Shown here piece by piece: positions 6,877-13,766 of a DNA stretch of 21,050 nt. The position numbers were made by a program, and so were the translations under genes. Source of the DNA: an uncultured Collinsella sp. Lineage in GTDB: Bacteria; Actinomycetota; Coriobacteriia; Coriobacteriales; Coriobacteriaceae. Numbering within the stretch: position 1 is the stretch's first letter; every line of letters starts with the position of its first letter. Location of the stretch: contig UROM01000020.1 of NCBI GenBank assembly GCA_900549455.1, forward strand, positions 1 to 21,050, read 5' to 3'. The notes under the pieces were generated by a model. It had not been told where the DNA came from. It made no database searches and saw nothing but the letters and a program-made list of their open reading frames with translations.

Positions 6877-7920
6877 ATGGAAAAGCTCGATGTGGTGAAT
6901 GCTGCGCTTGGCGCTCTGAAGGCTGGTAAGACGTGCGAGCTGGTGGTAGTTGCCGGCACGGCAGGATCATCGCCGCGCGGCGTGGGCGCCTGGATGGCCT
7001 TCTTTGCCGACGGTAGCCAGGCGGGCACCATCGGCGGCGGCAAGATTGAGCTCTTTGCGCTGGATGAGGCGCGCGAGCTCCTGAGCGCGGGACAGTCGCG
7101 TCTGGTCCGCTACACCATGGGCGGCGAGAACTCCGATACCGGCATGATCTGCGGCGGAGCCATCTGCCTGTGCTACCTGCATCTGGATGCGACTCAGGCA
7201 CCGTTGTTCCAGGAAATTGCCGACGTTTTGGCCTATCGGCGCATCGGCGACTTCGTCATCGACTTTGAACCGTTTGTCACCCAGGCGATCGAGGGCGATG
7301 TGGCCGAGTACCATGGCGAGGCATCGCGCCGCACCATAATGGGCTGCCCCGAGCTTTCGCTGGTGGAGGAGGGGAGTAAGGTCACCTACACCAACGCCGC
7401 CTCCGAGATTCCCCCGGCGCACATCGAGACGCTCTGCCCCGAGGGCCTGACCTATATCTTTGGCTGCGGCCACGTGGGCGCTGCAACGGCGCGGGTGCTC
7501 ACGGCGGCGGGCTTTGCCGTCGTGGCTTGTGACGACCGCCCCGGTACGCTGACCCCCGAATGGGTGCCCGGTGTCTACGATCGACGCCTGGTCGATTACA
7601 AGAACCTGAGCGAGCTGTGCCCCATCGGTCCGCGCGACTTGGTGGTCGTGGCCACGGCGGGCCACAAGTCCGATATCGACGTGGTGATTCAGGCGATGCG
7701 CGCCAGGCCTGCCTACCTGGGCTGTCTGGGTTCGCGCCGTAAGACGGCCTTTGTGCGCGCCCGCCTGGAGCAGGAGGGCTTTACGCAGGAGCAAATCGAC
7801 GAGCTGCACCTGCCGATCGGCGTTGCCATCGAGGCGGAGGACCCCGAGGAGATCGCTATCTCCATCGCCGCCGAGATGATCCACCTGCGCCGCACCAAAC
7901 TCGTCCCCCGCAAGCGCTAA
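6877..7920 (+). CDS. xdhC: XdhC/CoxI family molybdenum hydroxylase maturation factor
   Basis: A 347-residue XdhC-type protein. Family members bind the molybdenum cofactor and promote its sulfuration and insertion into xanthine dehydrogenase-like enzymes. The N-terminal XdhC/CoxI domain spans the first part, with TAGSSPRGVGAWM (residues 28-40) and AGTIGGGKIE (49-58). The C-terminal Rossmann-like domain begins near residue 193 with YIFGCGHVGAA, followed by VVACDDRP, and ends with the conserved LGSRRK at 284-289. Both domains are intact. GGATAGGA at 6862-6869, overlapping the yqeB stop, is the ribosome site. The hydroxylase it would serve is outside the window. The gene is followed at once by two palindromes and then by ribosomal genes. 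Confidence 0.9.
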   Translation: MEKLDVVNAALGALKAGKTCELVVVAGTAGSSPRGVGAWMAFFADGSQAGTIGGGKIELFALDEARELLSAGQSRLVRYTMGGENSDTGMICGGAICLCYLHLDATQAPLFQEIADVLAYRRIGDFVIDFEPFVTQAIEGDVAEYHGEASRRTIMGCPELSLVEEGSKVTYTNAASEIPPAHIETLCPEGLTYIFGCGHVGAATARVLTAAGFAVVACDDRPGTLTPEWVPGVYDRRLVDYKNLSELCPIGPRDLVVVATAGHKSDIDVVIQAMRARPAYLGCLGSRRKTAFVRARLEQEGFTQEQIDELHLPIGVAIEAEDPEEIAISIAAEMIHLRRTKLVPRKR

Positions 7921-7937
7921 TCTCATCCCCATCAATA

Positions 7938-8004
7938 AGTTGCGGTGAAATACGGACTGTTTAAGCCAGTTAAGCTGTCAAACAGTCCCTATTTCACCGC
8001 AACT
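7938..8004. repeat. 67-bp palindromic element, copy 2
   Basis: Arms at 7938-7962 and 7980-8004 pair at 24 of 25 positions. The outer 15 bases and the overall length match copy 1 at 5144-5210. Inside the arms, bases 16-19 of the element differ from copy 1, and three of the four opposing bases change so that pairing is kept. It starts 18 bases after the xdhC stop, so it may also end the yqeB-xdhC transcript. Confidence 0.87.
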
Positions 8005-8015
8005 GCCATATTGAT

Positions 8016-8092
8016 CCCTGGGGGACGGAGGAAAACGGATCACTCGGAGGGTCAGGCGACCCAAGTGATCCGTTTTCCTCCGTCCCCTAGGG
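8016..8092. repeat. 77-bp long palindrome, unrelated family
   Basis: Arms at 8016-8044 and 8064-8092 are 29 bases each with one mismatch; the loop holds a further GGGTC/GACCC stem. The arm contains GGGGACGGAGGAAAACGG. There is no T tract. It lies 11 bases after the 67-bp copy 2, so two different palindromes are stacked in one intergenic region. A mobile, non-autonomous repeat is plausible, but no transposase or target duplication is visible. Confidence 0.87.
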
Positions 8093-8309
8093 ACCCATTT
8101 GTGCGGGGGAGTTGTGGAGTTGTGCAGGCAGAAGAGGTTTTTCTGGAAATACGCTCCCGATGCGCGTATAGTACCGATTGTTTTGTCGGCTCCTGCTGCG
8201 TCGAGTCCAAACCGCGAAATGCCATGAGCGGCGCGGATGCAGTCAGGAGGCACGAGGACAACCCATCGTGGCCACGCCCCGTGCTTAAAACCCCAAGAAG
8301 GAGTGAACA
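8093..8309 (+). promoter_or_regulatory. rplE promoter and structured leader
   Basis: TATAGT at 8167-8172 is a good -10 box; the -35 region (TGGAAA at 8144-8149, 17-base spacer) is weak. Downstream, a 10-bp stem pairs 8190-8199 with 8239-8249, with one bulged T at 8243, and encloses CCGCG/CGCGG (8212-8216 with 8232-8236). A second stem pairs GCACG at 8250-8254 with CGTGC at 8280-8284. The leader ends in AGAAGGAG at 8296-8303 before rplE. It has the look of a ribosomal-protein autoregulatory leader, but I cannot assign it to a known class. No gene is seen here. Confidence 0.55.
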
Positions 8310-8867
8310 ATGGCAGAAGAGAAGTATGTGCCGCGTCTGAAGACCAAGTACAACAACGAGGTCAAGCAGCAGCTTCAGGACAAGTTCCAGTACGAGAACG
8401 TCATGATGATCCCCAAGTTTGAGAAGATCGTCGTGAACATGGGTGTCGGCGAGGCCGCTACCGATTCCAAGGCCATCGACGGTGCCGTGCGCGACCTGCG
8501 CGCCATCACCGGCCAGCAGCCGATGATCACCCGTGCCCGCAAGTCCATCGCTACCTTCCGCCTGCGCGCTGGTATGCCGATCGGCTGCAAGGTTACCCTG
8601 CGTGGCGACCGTATGTGGGAGTTCTTCGATCGTCTGACCTCCGTCGCGATCCCCCGTATCCGCGACTTCCGCGGCATCTCCGCCAAGAGCTTCGACGGCC
8701 GTGGTAACTTCTCCATGGGCGTCACCGAGCAGCTCATCTTCCCCGAGATCGACTTCGACTCCGTCGATCACCAGCGTGGTATGGACATCACTTTCGTGAC
8801 CACCGCCAACACCGATGAGGAGGCCAAGGCCCTTCTGGACGCCTTCGGTTTCCCGTTCAAGAAATAG
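8310..8867 (+). CDS. rplE: 50S ribosomal protein L5
   Basis: A 185-residue L5, complete against the usual length of about 180. L5 binds 5S rRNA in the central protuberance. Segments such as KIVVNMGVGEA, GQQPMITRARKSIA and IGCKVTLRG are family-typical. In most bacteria rplX lies just upstream; here the upstream neighbour is xdhC with palindromes between, so rplE has become the first gene of this transcript. The ATG follows AGAAGGAG by 6 bases. Confidence 0.98.
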   Translation: MAEEKYVPRLKTKYNNEVKQQLQDKFQYENVMMIPKFEKIVVNMGVGEAATDSKAIDGAVRDLRAITGQQPMITRARKSIATFRLRAGMPIGCKVTLRGDRMWEFFDRLTSVAIPRIRDFRGISAKSFDGRGNFSMGVTEQLIFPEIDFDSVDHQRGMDITFVTTANTDEEAKALLDAFGFPFKK

Positions 8868-8921
8868 GTTCACCTGCCCCATAAGCGCCGTTCCCACAAG
8901 GGGGCGGCGCTTGGGGCGAAC
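8868..8921 (+). promoter_or_regulatory. Strong intercistronic hairpin between rplE and rpsN
   Basis: AAGCGCCG at 8883-8890 pairs with CGGCGCTT at 8905-8912, and the inner bases (TTCCC / GGGGG) continue the stem to an ACAA loop. Outside it, GCCCC at 8876-8880 pairs with GGGGC at 8913-8917, and GTTC at 8868-8871 with GAAC at 8918-8921. There is no T tract, so read-through is expected. An RNA-processing or protein-binding site is possible. Confidence 0.7.
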
Positions 8922-8946
8922 AATACTCTATGTGAGGAGGATATAA

Positions 8947-9132
8947 GTGGCTAAGACATCGATGATCGTCAAGTGCAATCGCAAGCAGAAGTTCTCTACT
9001 CGTGAGTACACGCGCTGCCAGCGCTGCGGCCGTCCGCACTCTGTGTACCGCAAGTTCGGCCTGTGCCGTGTCTGCTTCCGTGAGCTTGCACTCAAGGGCG
9101 AGCTTCCCGGCGTTAAGAAGGCCAGCTGGTAA
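8947..9132 (+). CDS. rpsN: 30S ribosomal protein S14, zinc-binding type (type Z)
   Basis: A 61-residue short S14 carrying C24-x2-C27 and C40-x2-C43, the zinc ribbon of the C+ form. It assembles into the 30S head. The start codon is GTG at 8947, supported by GAGGAGG at 8934-8940; no ATG gives a full protein. The zinc form implies that zinc-independent paralogues, if any, lie elsewhere. Confidence 0.97.
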   Translation: MAKTSMIVKCNRKQKFSTREYTRCQRCGRPHSVYRKFGLCRVCFRELALKGELPGVKKASW

Positions 9133-9251
9133 GTCACTACCAGCGTTTCAAGCATCAGTTTGGAACAGGGAAAACGCGCTAAATAGGCTTTGCCGTTAAG
9201 GGCGGCGAAGAACCAAGAGCACGTGTTCATCAAGAACGAAGGAGAATCTGT

Positions 9252-9650
9252 ATGAACCTTACAGACCCGATCGCAGATATGCTTACGCGCATCCGTAACG
9301 CTAACTCTGTGAACAAGGCCACGGTCTCCATGCCGAGCAGCAAGAAGCTCGTCGAGATCGCTCGTGTTCTGCACGAGGAGGGCTACATCGAGGGCTACGA
9401 TGTCGAGGACACCGTGCCCCAGAAGACTCTGCACATCACGCTTAAGTATGGTCCCAAGAAGGCTAAGGTCATCAACGGCATCCGCCGCATTTCCAAGCCG
9501 GGCCTGCGTAAGTACACCGGCGTTGCCGACATGCCCCGCGTCCGCGGTGGCCTTGGTACCGCCATTATTTCCACCAGCCATGGCGTTATGACCGACCGCG
9601 ATGCTCGCAAGCACAACGTCGGCGGCGAGATCATCGCTTACGTCTGGTAA
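9252..9650 (+). CDS. rpsH: 30S ribosomal protein S8
   Basis: A 132-residue S8 of normal length that binds the central domain of 16S rRNA. MNLTDPIADMLTRIRNA at the start and the C-terminal GVMTDRDARKHNVGGEIIAY are diagnostic. GAAGGAGA at 9238-9245 sets the ATG. A 119-base spacer separates it from rpsN, unusually long for this operon, with only a weak GCCG/CGGC stem. In E. coli S8 represses the spc operon by binding mRNA near the L5 start; whether that happens here is unknown. Confidence 0.98.
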   Translation: MNLTDPIADMLTRIRNANSVNKATVSMPSSKKLVEIARVLHEEGYIEGYDVEDTVPQKTLHITLKYGPKKAKVINGIRRISKPGLRKYTGVADMPRVRGGLGTAIISTSHGVMTDRDARKHNVGGEIIAYVW

Positions 9651-9683
9651 TTCGGTCGGTAGGTAGAAGGAAAGGAGATCACC

Positions 9684-10220
9684 GTGTCTCGTATCGGTAA
9701 TAAGCCTGTCCAGATTCCCGCCGGAGTCGAAGTGGCAGTCAACGGCAACAACGTTGTCGTCAAGGGCCCCAAGGGCCAGCTCGAGCTCGATGTCTTTGAG
9801 AAGCTCGCTATCAACGTCGAGGACAACGTCCTCACCGTTTCCCGTCCCGACGACGAGCGTGAGACCCGTGCCCGCCACGGCCTCACCCGCGCCCTCATCC
9901 ACAACATGGTTGTTGGCGTTTCCGAGGGCTTCGAGAAGAAGCTCGAGCTCGCCGGCGTCGGTTACCGCGTGCAGCAGAAGGGCAAGAACCTCGAGTTCTC
10001 CCTGGGCTTCTCGCACCCCGTGATCGTCGAGGCTCCCGAGGGCATCACCTTCGAGGTTCCCGACAACACCCACGTGAACGTCAAGGGTATCAACAAGCAG
10101 CAGGTCGGTCAGATCGCCGCTGAGATTCGCGGCCATCGTCCTCCCGAGCCTTACAAGGGCAAGGGTATCCACTATGTTGGCGAGCACATCCGCCGCAAGC
10201 TGGGTAAGGCCGCCAAGTAG
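9684..10220 (+). CDS. rplF: 50S ribosomal protein L6
   Basis: A 178-residue L6 with the two repeated domains of the family: MSRIGNKPVQIPAGVEV at the N-terminus and the C-terminal signature PEPYKGKGIHY. It contacts 23S rRNA near the factor-binding site. The start is GTG at 9684, preceded by AAAGGAG at 9671-9677. It lies 33 bases after rpsH. Confidence 0.98.
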   Translation: MSRIGNKPVQIPAGVEVAVNGNNVVVKGPKGQLELDVFEKLAINVEDNVLTVSRPDDERETRARHGLTRALIHNMVVGVSEGFEKKLELAGVGYRVQQKGKNLEFSLGFSHPVIVEAPEGITFEVPDNTHVNVKGINKQQVGQIAAEIRGHRPPEPYKGKGIHYVGEHIRRKLGKAAK

Positions 10221-10245
10221 TCGTAACCGACTTACTCGCATAAGA

Positions 10246-10267
10246 CCAGCACCCCGTTAGGTGCTGG
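10246..10267 (+). promoter_or_regulatory. Intercistronic hairpin between rplF and rplR
   Basis: CCAGCACC at 10246-10253 and GGTGCTGG at 10260-10267 form a perfect 8-bp stem with a 6-base loop. A CCTTTTT tract begins 11 bases later, too far for a standard terminator. It may modulate mRNA stability in the operon. Confidence 0.5.
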
Positions 10268-10295
10268 CAAGATCAACCTTTTTAGGAGTTTACGT

Positions 10296-10664
10296 ATGAA
10301 CAAGCATAAGGCGAAGCTGGAAGGCCTCAAGCGTCGTCAGCGTCGTGTTCGCGGCAAGGTCTCGGGTACCGCCGAGCGTCCGCGTCTTCGCGTGACCCGT
10401 ACCAACGCCAACATCTATGCCCAGATCATCGACGACAGCAAGGGCTCCAGCCTGACGCTCGTCTCCGCCTCGACCCTCGAGGCCGAGTTCAAGGGCACCC
10501 ACACCTCGAACAAGGAGGCTGCGGAGAAGGTCGGTCAGCTCGTTGGCAAGCGTGCCATCGAGGCCGGCATCACCAAGGTCGCTTTCGATCGTGGTGGCCG
10601 TATCTACCATGGCCGCGTCAAGGCCCTCGCCGACGGTGCTCGTGCCGCCGGTCTCGAGTTCTAG
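10296..10664 (+). CDS. rplR: 50S ribosomal protein L18
   Basis: A 122-residue L18, a 5S rRNA-binding protein, with the basic N-terminus (HKAKLEGLKRRQRRVRGK) and the C-terminal DRGGRIYHGRVKALADGAR signature. AGGAG at 10284-10288 supports the ATG. The stop codon overlaps the ribosome site of rpsE. Confidence 0.98.
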   Translation: MNKHKAKLEGLKRRQRRVRGKVSGTAERPRLRVTRTNANIYAQIIDDSKGSSLTLVSASTLEAEFKGTHTSNKEAAEKVGQLVGKRAIEAGITKVAFDRGGRIYHGRVKALADGARAAGLEF

Positions 10665-10678
10665 GAGGTATGTAGCAC

Positions 10679-11203
10679 ATGGCTCGTAATCAGAAGCAGC
10701 AGCGCGAGGCCTCCGAGTTCGAGGAGCGCGTCGTTTACATCAACCGCGTGTCGAAGACCGTCAAGGGTGGTCGTCGCATGAGCCTCGTCGCTCTCGTCGT
10801 CGTTGGCGACGGCAAGGGCAACGTCGGCGTTGGCATGGGCAAGTCCGCTGAGGTGCCCATGGCCATCTCCAAGGCGTCTCTCGATGCCAAGAAGAACATG
10901 TTCCACGTGCCGGTGACCGAGCAGGGCACCATCCCGCACGAGGTTCTCGGCCACTTTGGTGCCGGTCGCATCATCATCAAGCCCGCTGTCGAGGGTACCG
11001 GCGTTATCGCCGGCGGCGCTGTGCGTCCCCTCTTCGAGCTTGCTGGCATCAAGAACGTCCTGTCCAAGTCCCTCGGTACCGACAACGGCCTCAACATCAT
11101 CAAGGCTGCCGTCGAGGGCCTCAAGGAGCTCTCCAGCCCTGAGGACGTCGCGGCTCGCCGTGGCCTGACGGTCTCCGAGATGTTCGTCGGTAAGGAGAAC
11201 TAA
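10679..11203 (+). CDS. rpsE: 30S ribosomal protein S5
   Basis: A 174-residue S5 that helps control decoding fidelity in the 30S body. The N-terminal double-stranded-RNA-binding-like domain (ERVVYINRVSKTVKGGRR) and the C-terminal fold (KPAVEGTGVIAGGAVRP) are intact. AGGAGGT at 10663-10669 is a near-perfect ribosome site overlapping the rplR stop. rpmD starts 2 bases after its stop. Confidence 0.98.
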   Translation: MARNQKQQREASEFEERVVYINRVSKTVKGGRRMSLVALVVVGDGKGNVGVGMGKSAEVPMAISKASLDAKKNMFHVPVTEQGTIPHEVLGHFGAGRIIIKPAVEGTGVIAGGAVRPLFELAGIKNVLSKSLGTDNGLNIIKAAVEGLKELSSPEDVAARRGLTVSEMFVGKEN

Positions 11204-11205
11204 GC

Positions 11206-11388
11206 ATGGCTGACACCATCAAGATCAAGCAGGTCCGCAGCACCAACGGTTGCAAGCAGGACCAGGTCCGTACTGTCCGTGCCCTCGGTCTCCACAGGAT
11301 CCGCGAGGTTCGCGAGATTGCTGACAACGAGTCCGTCCGCGGCATGATCTTCAAGGTCAAGCACCTTGTCGAGATTGTAGAGGAGTAG
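11206..11388 (+). CDS. rpmD: 50S ribosomal protein L30
   Basis: A 60-residue L30 of standard size, with IKIKQVRSTNGCKQDQVRTV and LGLHRIREVREIADNESVRG-like family segments. It sits 2 bases after rpsE, with AAGGAG at the rpsE 3' end as its ribosome site, and 3 bases before rplO, implying translational coupling. Confidence 0.97.
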   Translation: MADTIKIKQVRSTNGCKQDQVRTVRALGLHRIREVREIADNESVRGMIFKVKHLVEIVEE

Positions 11389-11391
11389 CAA

Positions 11392-11841
11392 ATGCAGCTT
11401 CACGATCTTACTCCCGCGCCCGGTTCCACCAAGAACCGCAAGCGCGTCGGCCGTGGCAATTCTTCGGGTCACGGCACCACTTCTGGCCGCGGTCAGAAGG
11501 GCCAGGGTTCCCGCTCTGGCGGCACCAAGGGTGCCGGCTTCGAGGGTGGCCAGACTCCGCTGGCTATGCGCCTGCCCAAGCTTCCGGGCTTCCGCAACCC
11601 CCGTCGTATCGAGTACACCGCTGTTAACGTTGAGCGTCTCGAGCGCAAGTTCGAGGACGGCGCTGTGATCGACGGCGCCGCTCTTAAGGCCGCTCGCATC
11701 ACCAAGAGCGAGTTCGAGCCCGTCAAGGTGCTCGGCAATGGTGAGCTTACCAAGAAGTTCACGGTCAAGGTCGACAAGGTCAGCGCTTCTGCGCAGGCCA
11801 AGATCGAGGCCGCCGGCGGAAAGGTCGAGCTGCCGTGCTAA
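11392..11841 (+). CDS. rplO: 50S ribosomal protein L15
   Basis: A 149-residue L15, an early 50S assembly protein. The glycine/arginine-rich N-terminal arm (KRVGRGNSSGHGTTSGRGQK) threads into 23S rRNA; the globular part ends in KIEAAGGKVELPC. GAGGAG at the rpmD end provides the ribosome site. Its last 7 bases overlap the GTG start of secY. Confidence 0.98.
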   Translation: MQLHDLTPAPGSTKNRKRVGRGNSSGHGTTSGRGQKGQGSRSGGTKGAGFEGGQTPLAMRLPKLPGFRNPRRIEYTAVNVERLERKFEDGAVIDGAALKAARITKSEFEPVKVLGNGELTKKFTVKVDKVSASAQAKIEAAGGKVELPC

Positions 11842-13121
11842 ATGGTCTTAAGAATGCTTTCCGCATCAAAGAATTGCGCGAAAAGATTCTTTTTACCATA
11901 GCTATGCTCGTCGTGTACCGCATTGGTGCGCACGTTCCTGTGCCCGGCATTCCCTTCCAGGGGATGCTGGGCCTTTTCTCGACCGATAACAATTCGGTCG
12001 CCGCAGGTGCTATGGCCCTCCTGAATCTTTTCTCTGGCGGCGCGTTGAGCTATGTGTCGGTGTTTTCGCTGGGCATCATGCCTTACATCACCAGCTCGAT
12101 CATCCTCCAGATGCTCCAGGCCGTCGTGCCTTCCCTGCATGAGCTTGCCCGCGAGGGCGAGGTCGGTCAGACCAAGATTACGCAGTATTCGCGTTACCTC
12201 ACCCTGGCTCTGGCAATCCTCAACTCCGTGGGTTACCTCTTCCTCTTTAAGAGCTTCGGCATTAGCTTTAATGGCGCCGGCGCTCCCGAGATCATCTTCG
12301 ACCTCATGGTCGTTGGCACGCTTACCGCGGGTGCCATGCTGATCATGTGGATTGGTGAGCTCATCACCCAGCGCGGTATCGGCAATGGCATGTCGCTGAT
12401 CATCTTTGCGAACATCATGGCCGGTCTGCCGCAGGCGATCTTCTCCAGCACCGAGGGCAATGCCGGTGGCATCATCACCATGGTGATCATCTGCGCCATC
12501 ATCCTGCTGGTTATCCCGCTGATCGTTTTCCTTGAGCGCGGCCAGCGCCGCATCCCGGTCTCCTACGCCAAGCGCGTCGTGGGCCGTCGCATGATGGGTG
12601 GCCAGACCACCTACCTGCCCATCAAGGTCAACACCGCGGGTGTCGTGCCGATCATCTTCGCTTCGGCGCTGCTGTACTTCCCGGCCCAGATTGCCGTGTT
12701 CTTCCCCGGCATCGGCTGGATTCAGGCAGTTGCCTCTGCGCTTTCGACCGGTTGGCTCAACTGGGTGCTTAACGTTGTCCTCATCGTGTTCTTCGCGTAC
12801 TTCTACACCTCCATGGTGTTCAACCCCGATGACACGGCCGACAACCTTAAGAAGCAGGGCGGCTTTATTCCGGGCGTGCGTCCGGGTAGGGCTACCGCGG
12901 CCTACATCAAGAACGCGCTCAACAAGATCACGCTTCCCAGCGCTGTCTTTTTGGCGCTCATCGCCATCGTGCCTTCGATCATTTTCTCCTTCACGGGTAA
13001 CCATCTGATCCAGGCATTTGGCGGCACGTCCATCCTCATCATGGTCGGCGTCGTGCTCGACACGGTCGATAAGCTCGAAGGCCAGATCAAGATGTATGAT
13101 TACGATGGATTCTTTAAATAG
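11835..13121 (+). CDS. secY: Preprotein translocase subunit SecY
   Basis: A 428-residue SecY, the channel of the Sec translocon in the cytoplasmic membrane, with about ten hydrophobic segments. Family markers include NAFRIKELREKILFT at the N-terminus, IMPYITSSIILQ in the second helix region, and the TTYLPIKVNTAGVVPIIFA stretch. The start is GTG at 11835, inside the end of rplO (7-base overlap). The ATG at 11842 is out of frame. GGAAAGG upstream inside rplO serves as ribosome site. The 18 bases before adk contain only a ribosome site. Confidence 0.97.
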   Translation: MLNGLKNAFRIKELREKILFTIAMLVVYRIGAHVPVPGIPFQGMLGLFSTDNNSVAAGAMALLNLFSGGALSYVSVFSLGIMPYITSSIILQMLQAVVPSLHELAREGEVGQTKITQYSRYLTLALAILNSVGYLFLFKSFGISFNGAGAPEIIFDLMVVGTLTAGAMLIMWIGELITQRGIGNGMSLIIFANIMAGLPQAIFSSTEGNAGGIITMVIICAIILLVIPLIVFLERGQRRIPVSYAKRVVGRRMMGGQTTYLPIKVNTAGVVPIIFASALLYFPAQIAVFFPGIGWIQAVASALSTGWLNWVLNVVLIVFFAYFYTSMVFNPDDTADNLKKQGGFIPGVRPGRATAAYIKNALNKITLPSAVFLALIAIVPSIIFSFTGNHLIQAFGGTSILIMVGVVLDTVDKLEGQIKMYDYDGFFK

Positions 13122-13139
13122 GCTAGAGGAGGATTGCTC

Positions 13140-13766
13140 ATGAACCTCGTATTGCTCGGAGCTCCGGGTGCCGGTAAGGGCACCGTCGCACAGGAGCTCG
13201 TCGCCGAGTTTGGCGTCGCTCACATTTCCACGGGCGACCTGCTGCGTGCTGCCGTCAAGGGTGGCACCGAGCTTGGTATTCAGGCTAAGAAGTACATGGA
13301 CGCTGGCGAGCTCGTTCCCGACCAGCTCGTGATCGACCTTGTCAAGGAGCGCCTTGCCGCCGATGACGCCCAGCAGGGCTTCATCCTCGACGGCTTCCCG
13401 CGCAACACCGCCCAGGCTGTGACGCTCGATTCCGAGCTCTCCGCCATGGGTCGCGAGATCGACTGCGCCCTTCTGGTCGATGTGGCCCCCGAGGTCATCA
13501 TCGACCGCCTGTCTTCGCGTCGCACCTGCCGCGCCTGCGGTTACACCGGCACGGCTGCCGATGCCACCTGCCCCAAGTGCGGCGGCGAGATGTATCAGCG
13601 CGACGACGACAAGCCCGAGACCATCAAGAACCGTCTCGACGTCTACGAGAAGTCCACGAGCCCGCTCGTCGACTACTATCGTGGCCAGGGTCTGCTCAAG
13701 TCGGTCAACGGCGACCAGGCTCGCGAGACCGTGTACGGGGATGTCAAAGAGGCTCTCGGTCTATGA
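13140..13766 (+). CDS. adk: Adenylate kinase, zinc-lid type
   Basis: A 208-residue adenylate kinase (ATP + AMP to 2 ADP, cytosolic). The P-loop GAPGAGKGT is at residues 7-15, and DGFPRN follows in the AMP-binding region. The long lid domain carries C130-x2-C133 and C144-x2-C147, so it should bind structural zinc. The ATG at 13140 is preferred over the in-frame TTG at 13134 because GAGGAGGA at 13126-13133 is at the right distance only for the ATG. Its stop overlaps the start of map (ATGA). Confidence 0.97.
   Translation: MNLVLLGAPGAGKGTVAQELVAEFGVAHISTGDLLRAAVKGGTELGIQAKKYMDAGELVPDQLVIDLVKERLAADDAQQGFILDGFPRNTAQAVTLDSELSAMGREIDCALLVDVAPEVIIDRLSSRRTCRACGYTGTAADATCPKCGGEMYQRDDDKPETIKNRLDVYEKSTSPLVDYYRGQGLLKSVNGDQARETVYGDVKEALGL

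Noticed and set aside
186..7920. Selenocysteine (in-frame TGA) genes in the selenium-linked cluster
   Set aside because: All recognised genes here are complete without reading through an internal stop codon; the selenium link is through the hydroxylase system, not through Sec residues in these proteins.
7945..8340. Open frame running through both palindromes into rplE
   Set aside because: It starts inside the 67-bp repeat, crosses the 77-bp repeat and overlaps rplE in another frame; it has no ribosome site and no protein-like composition.
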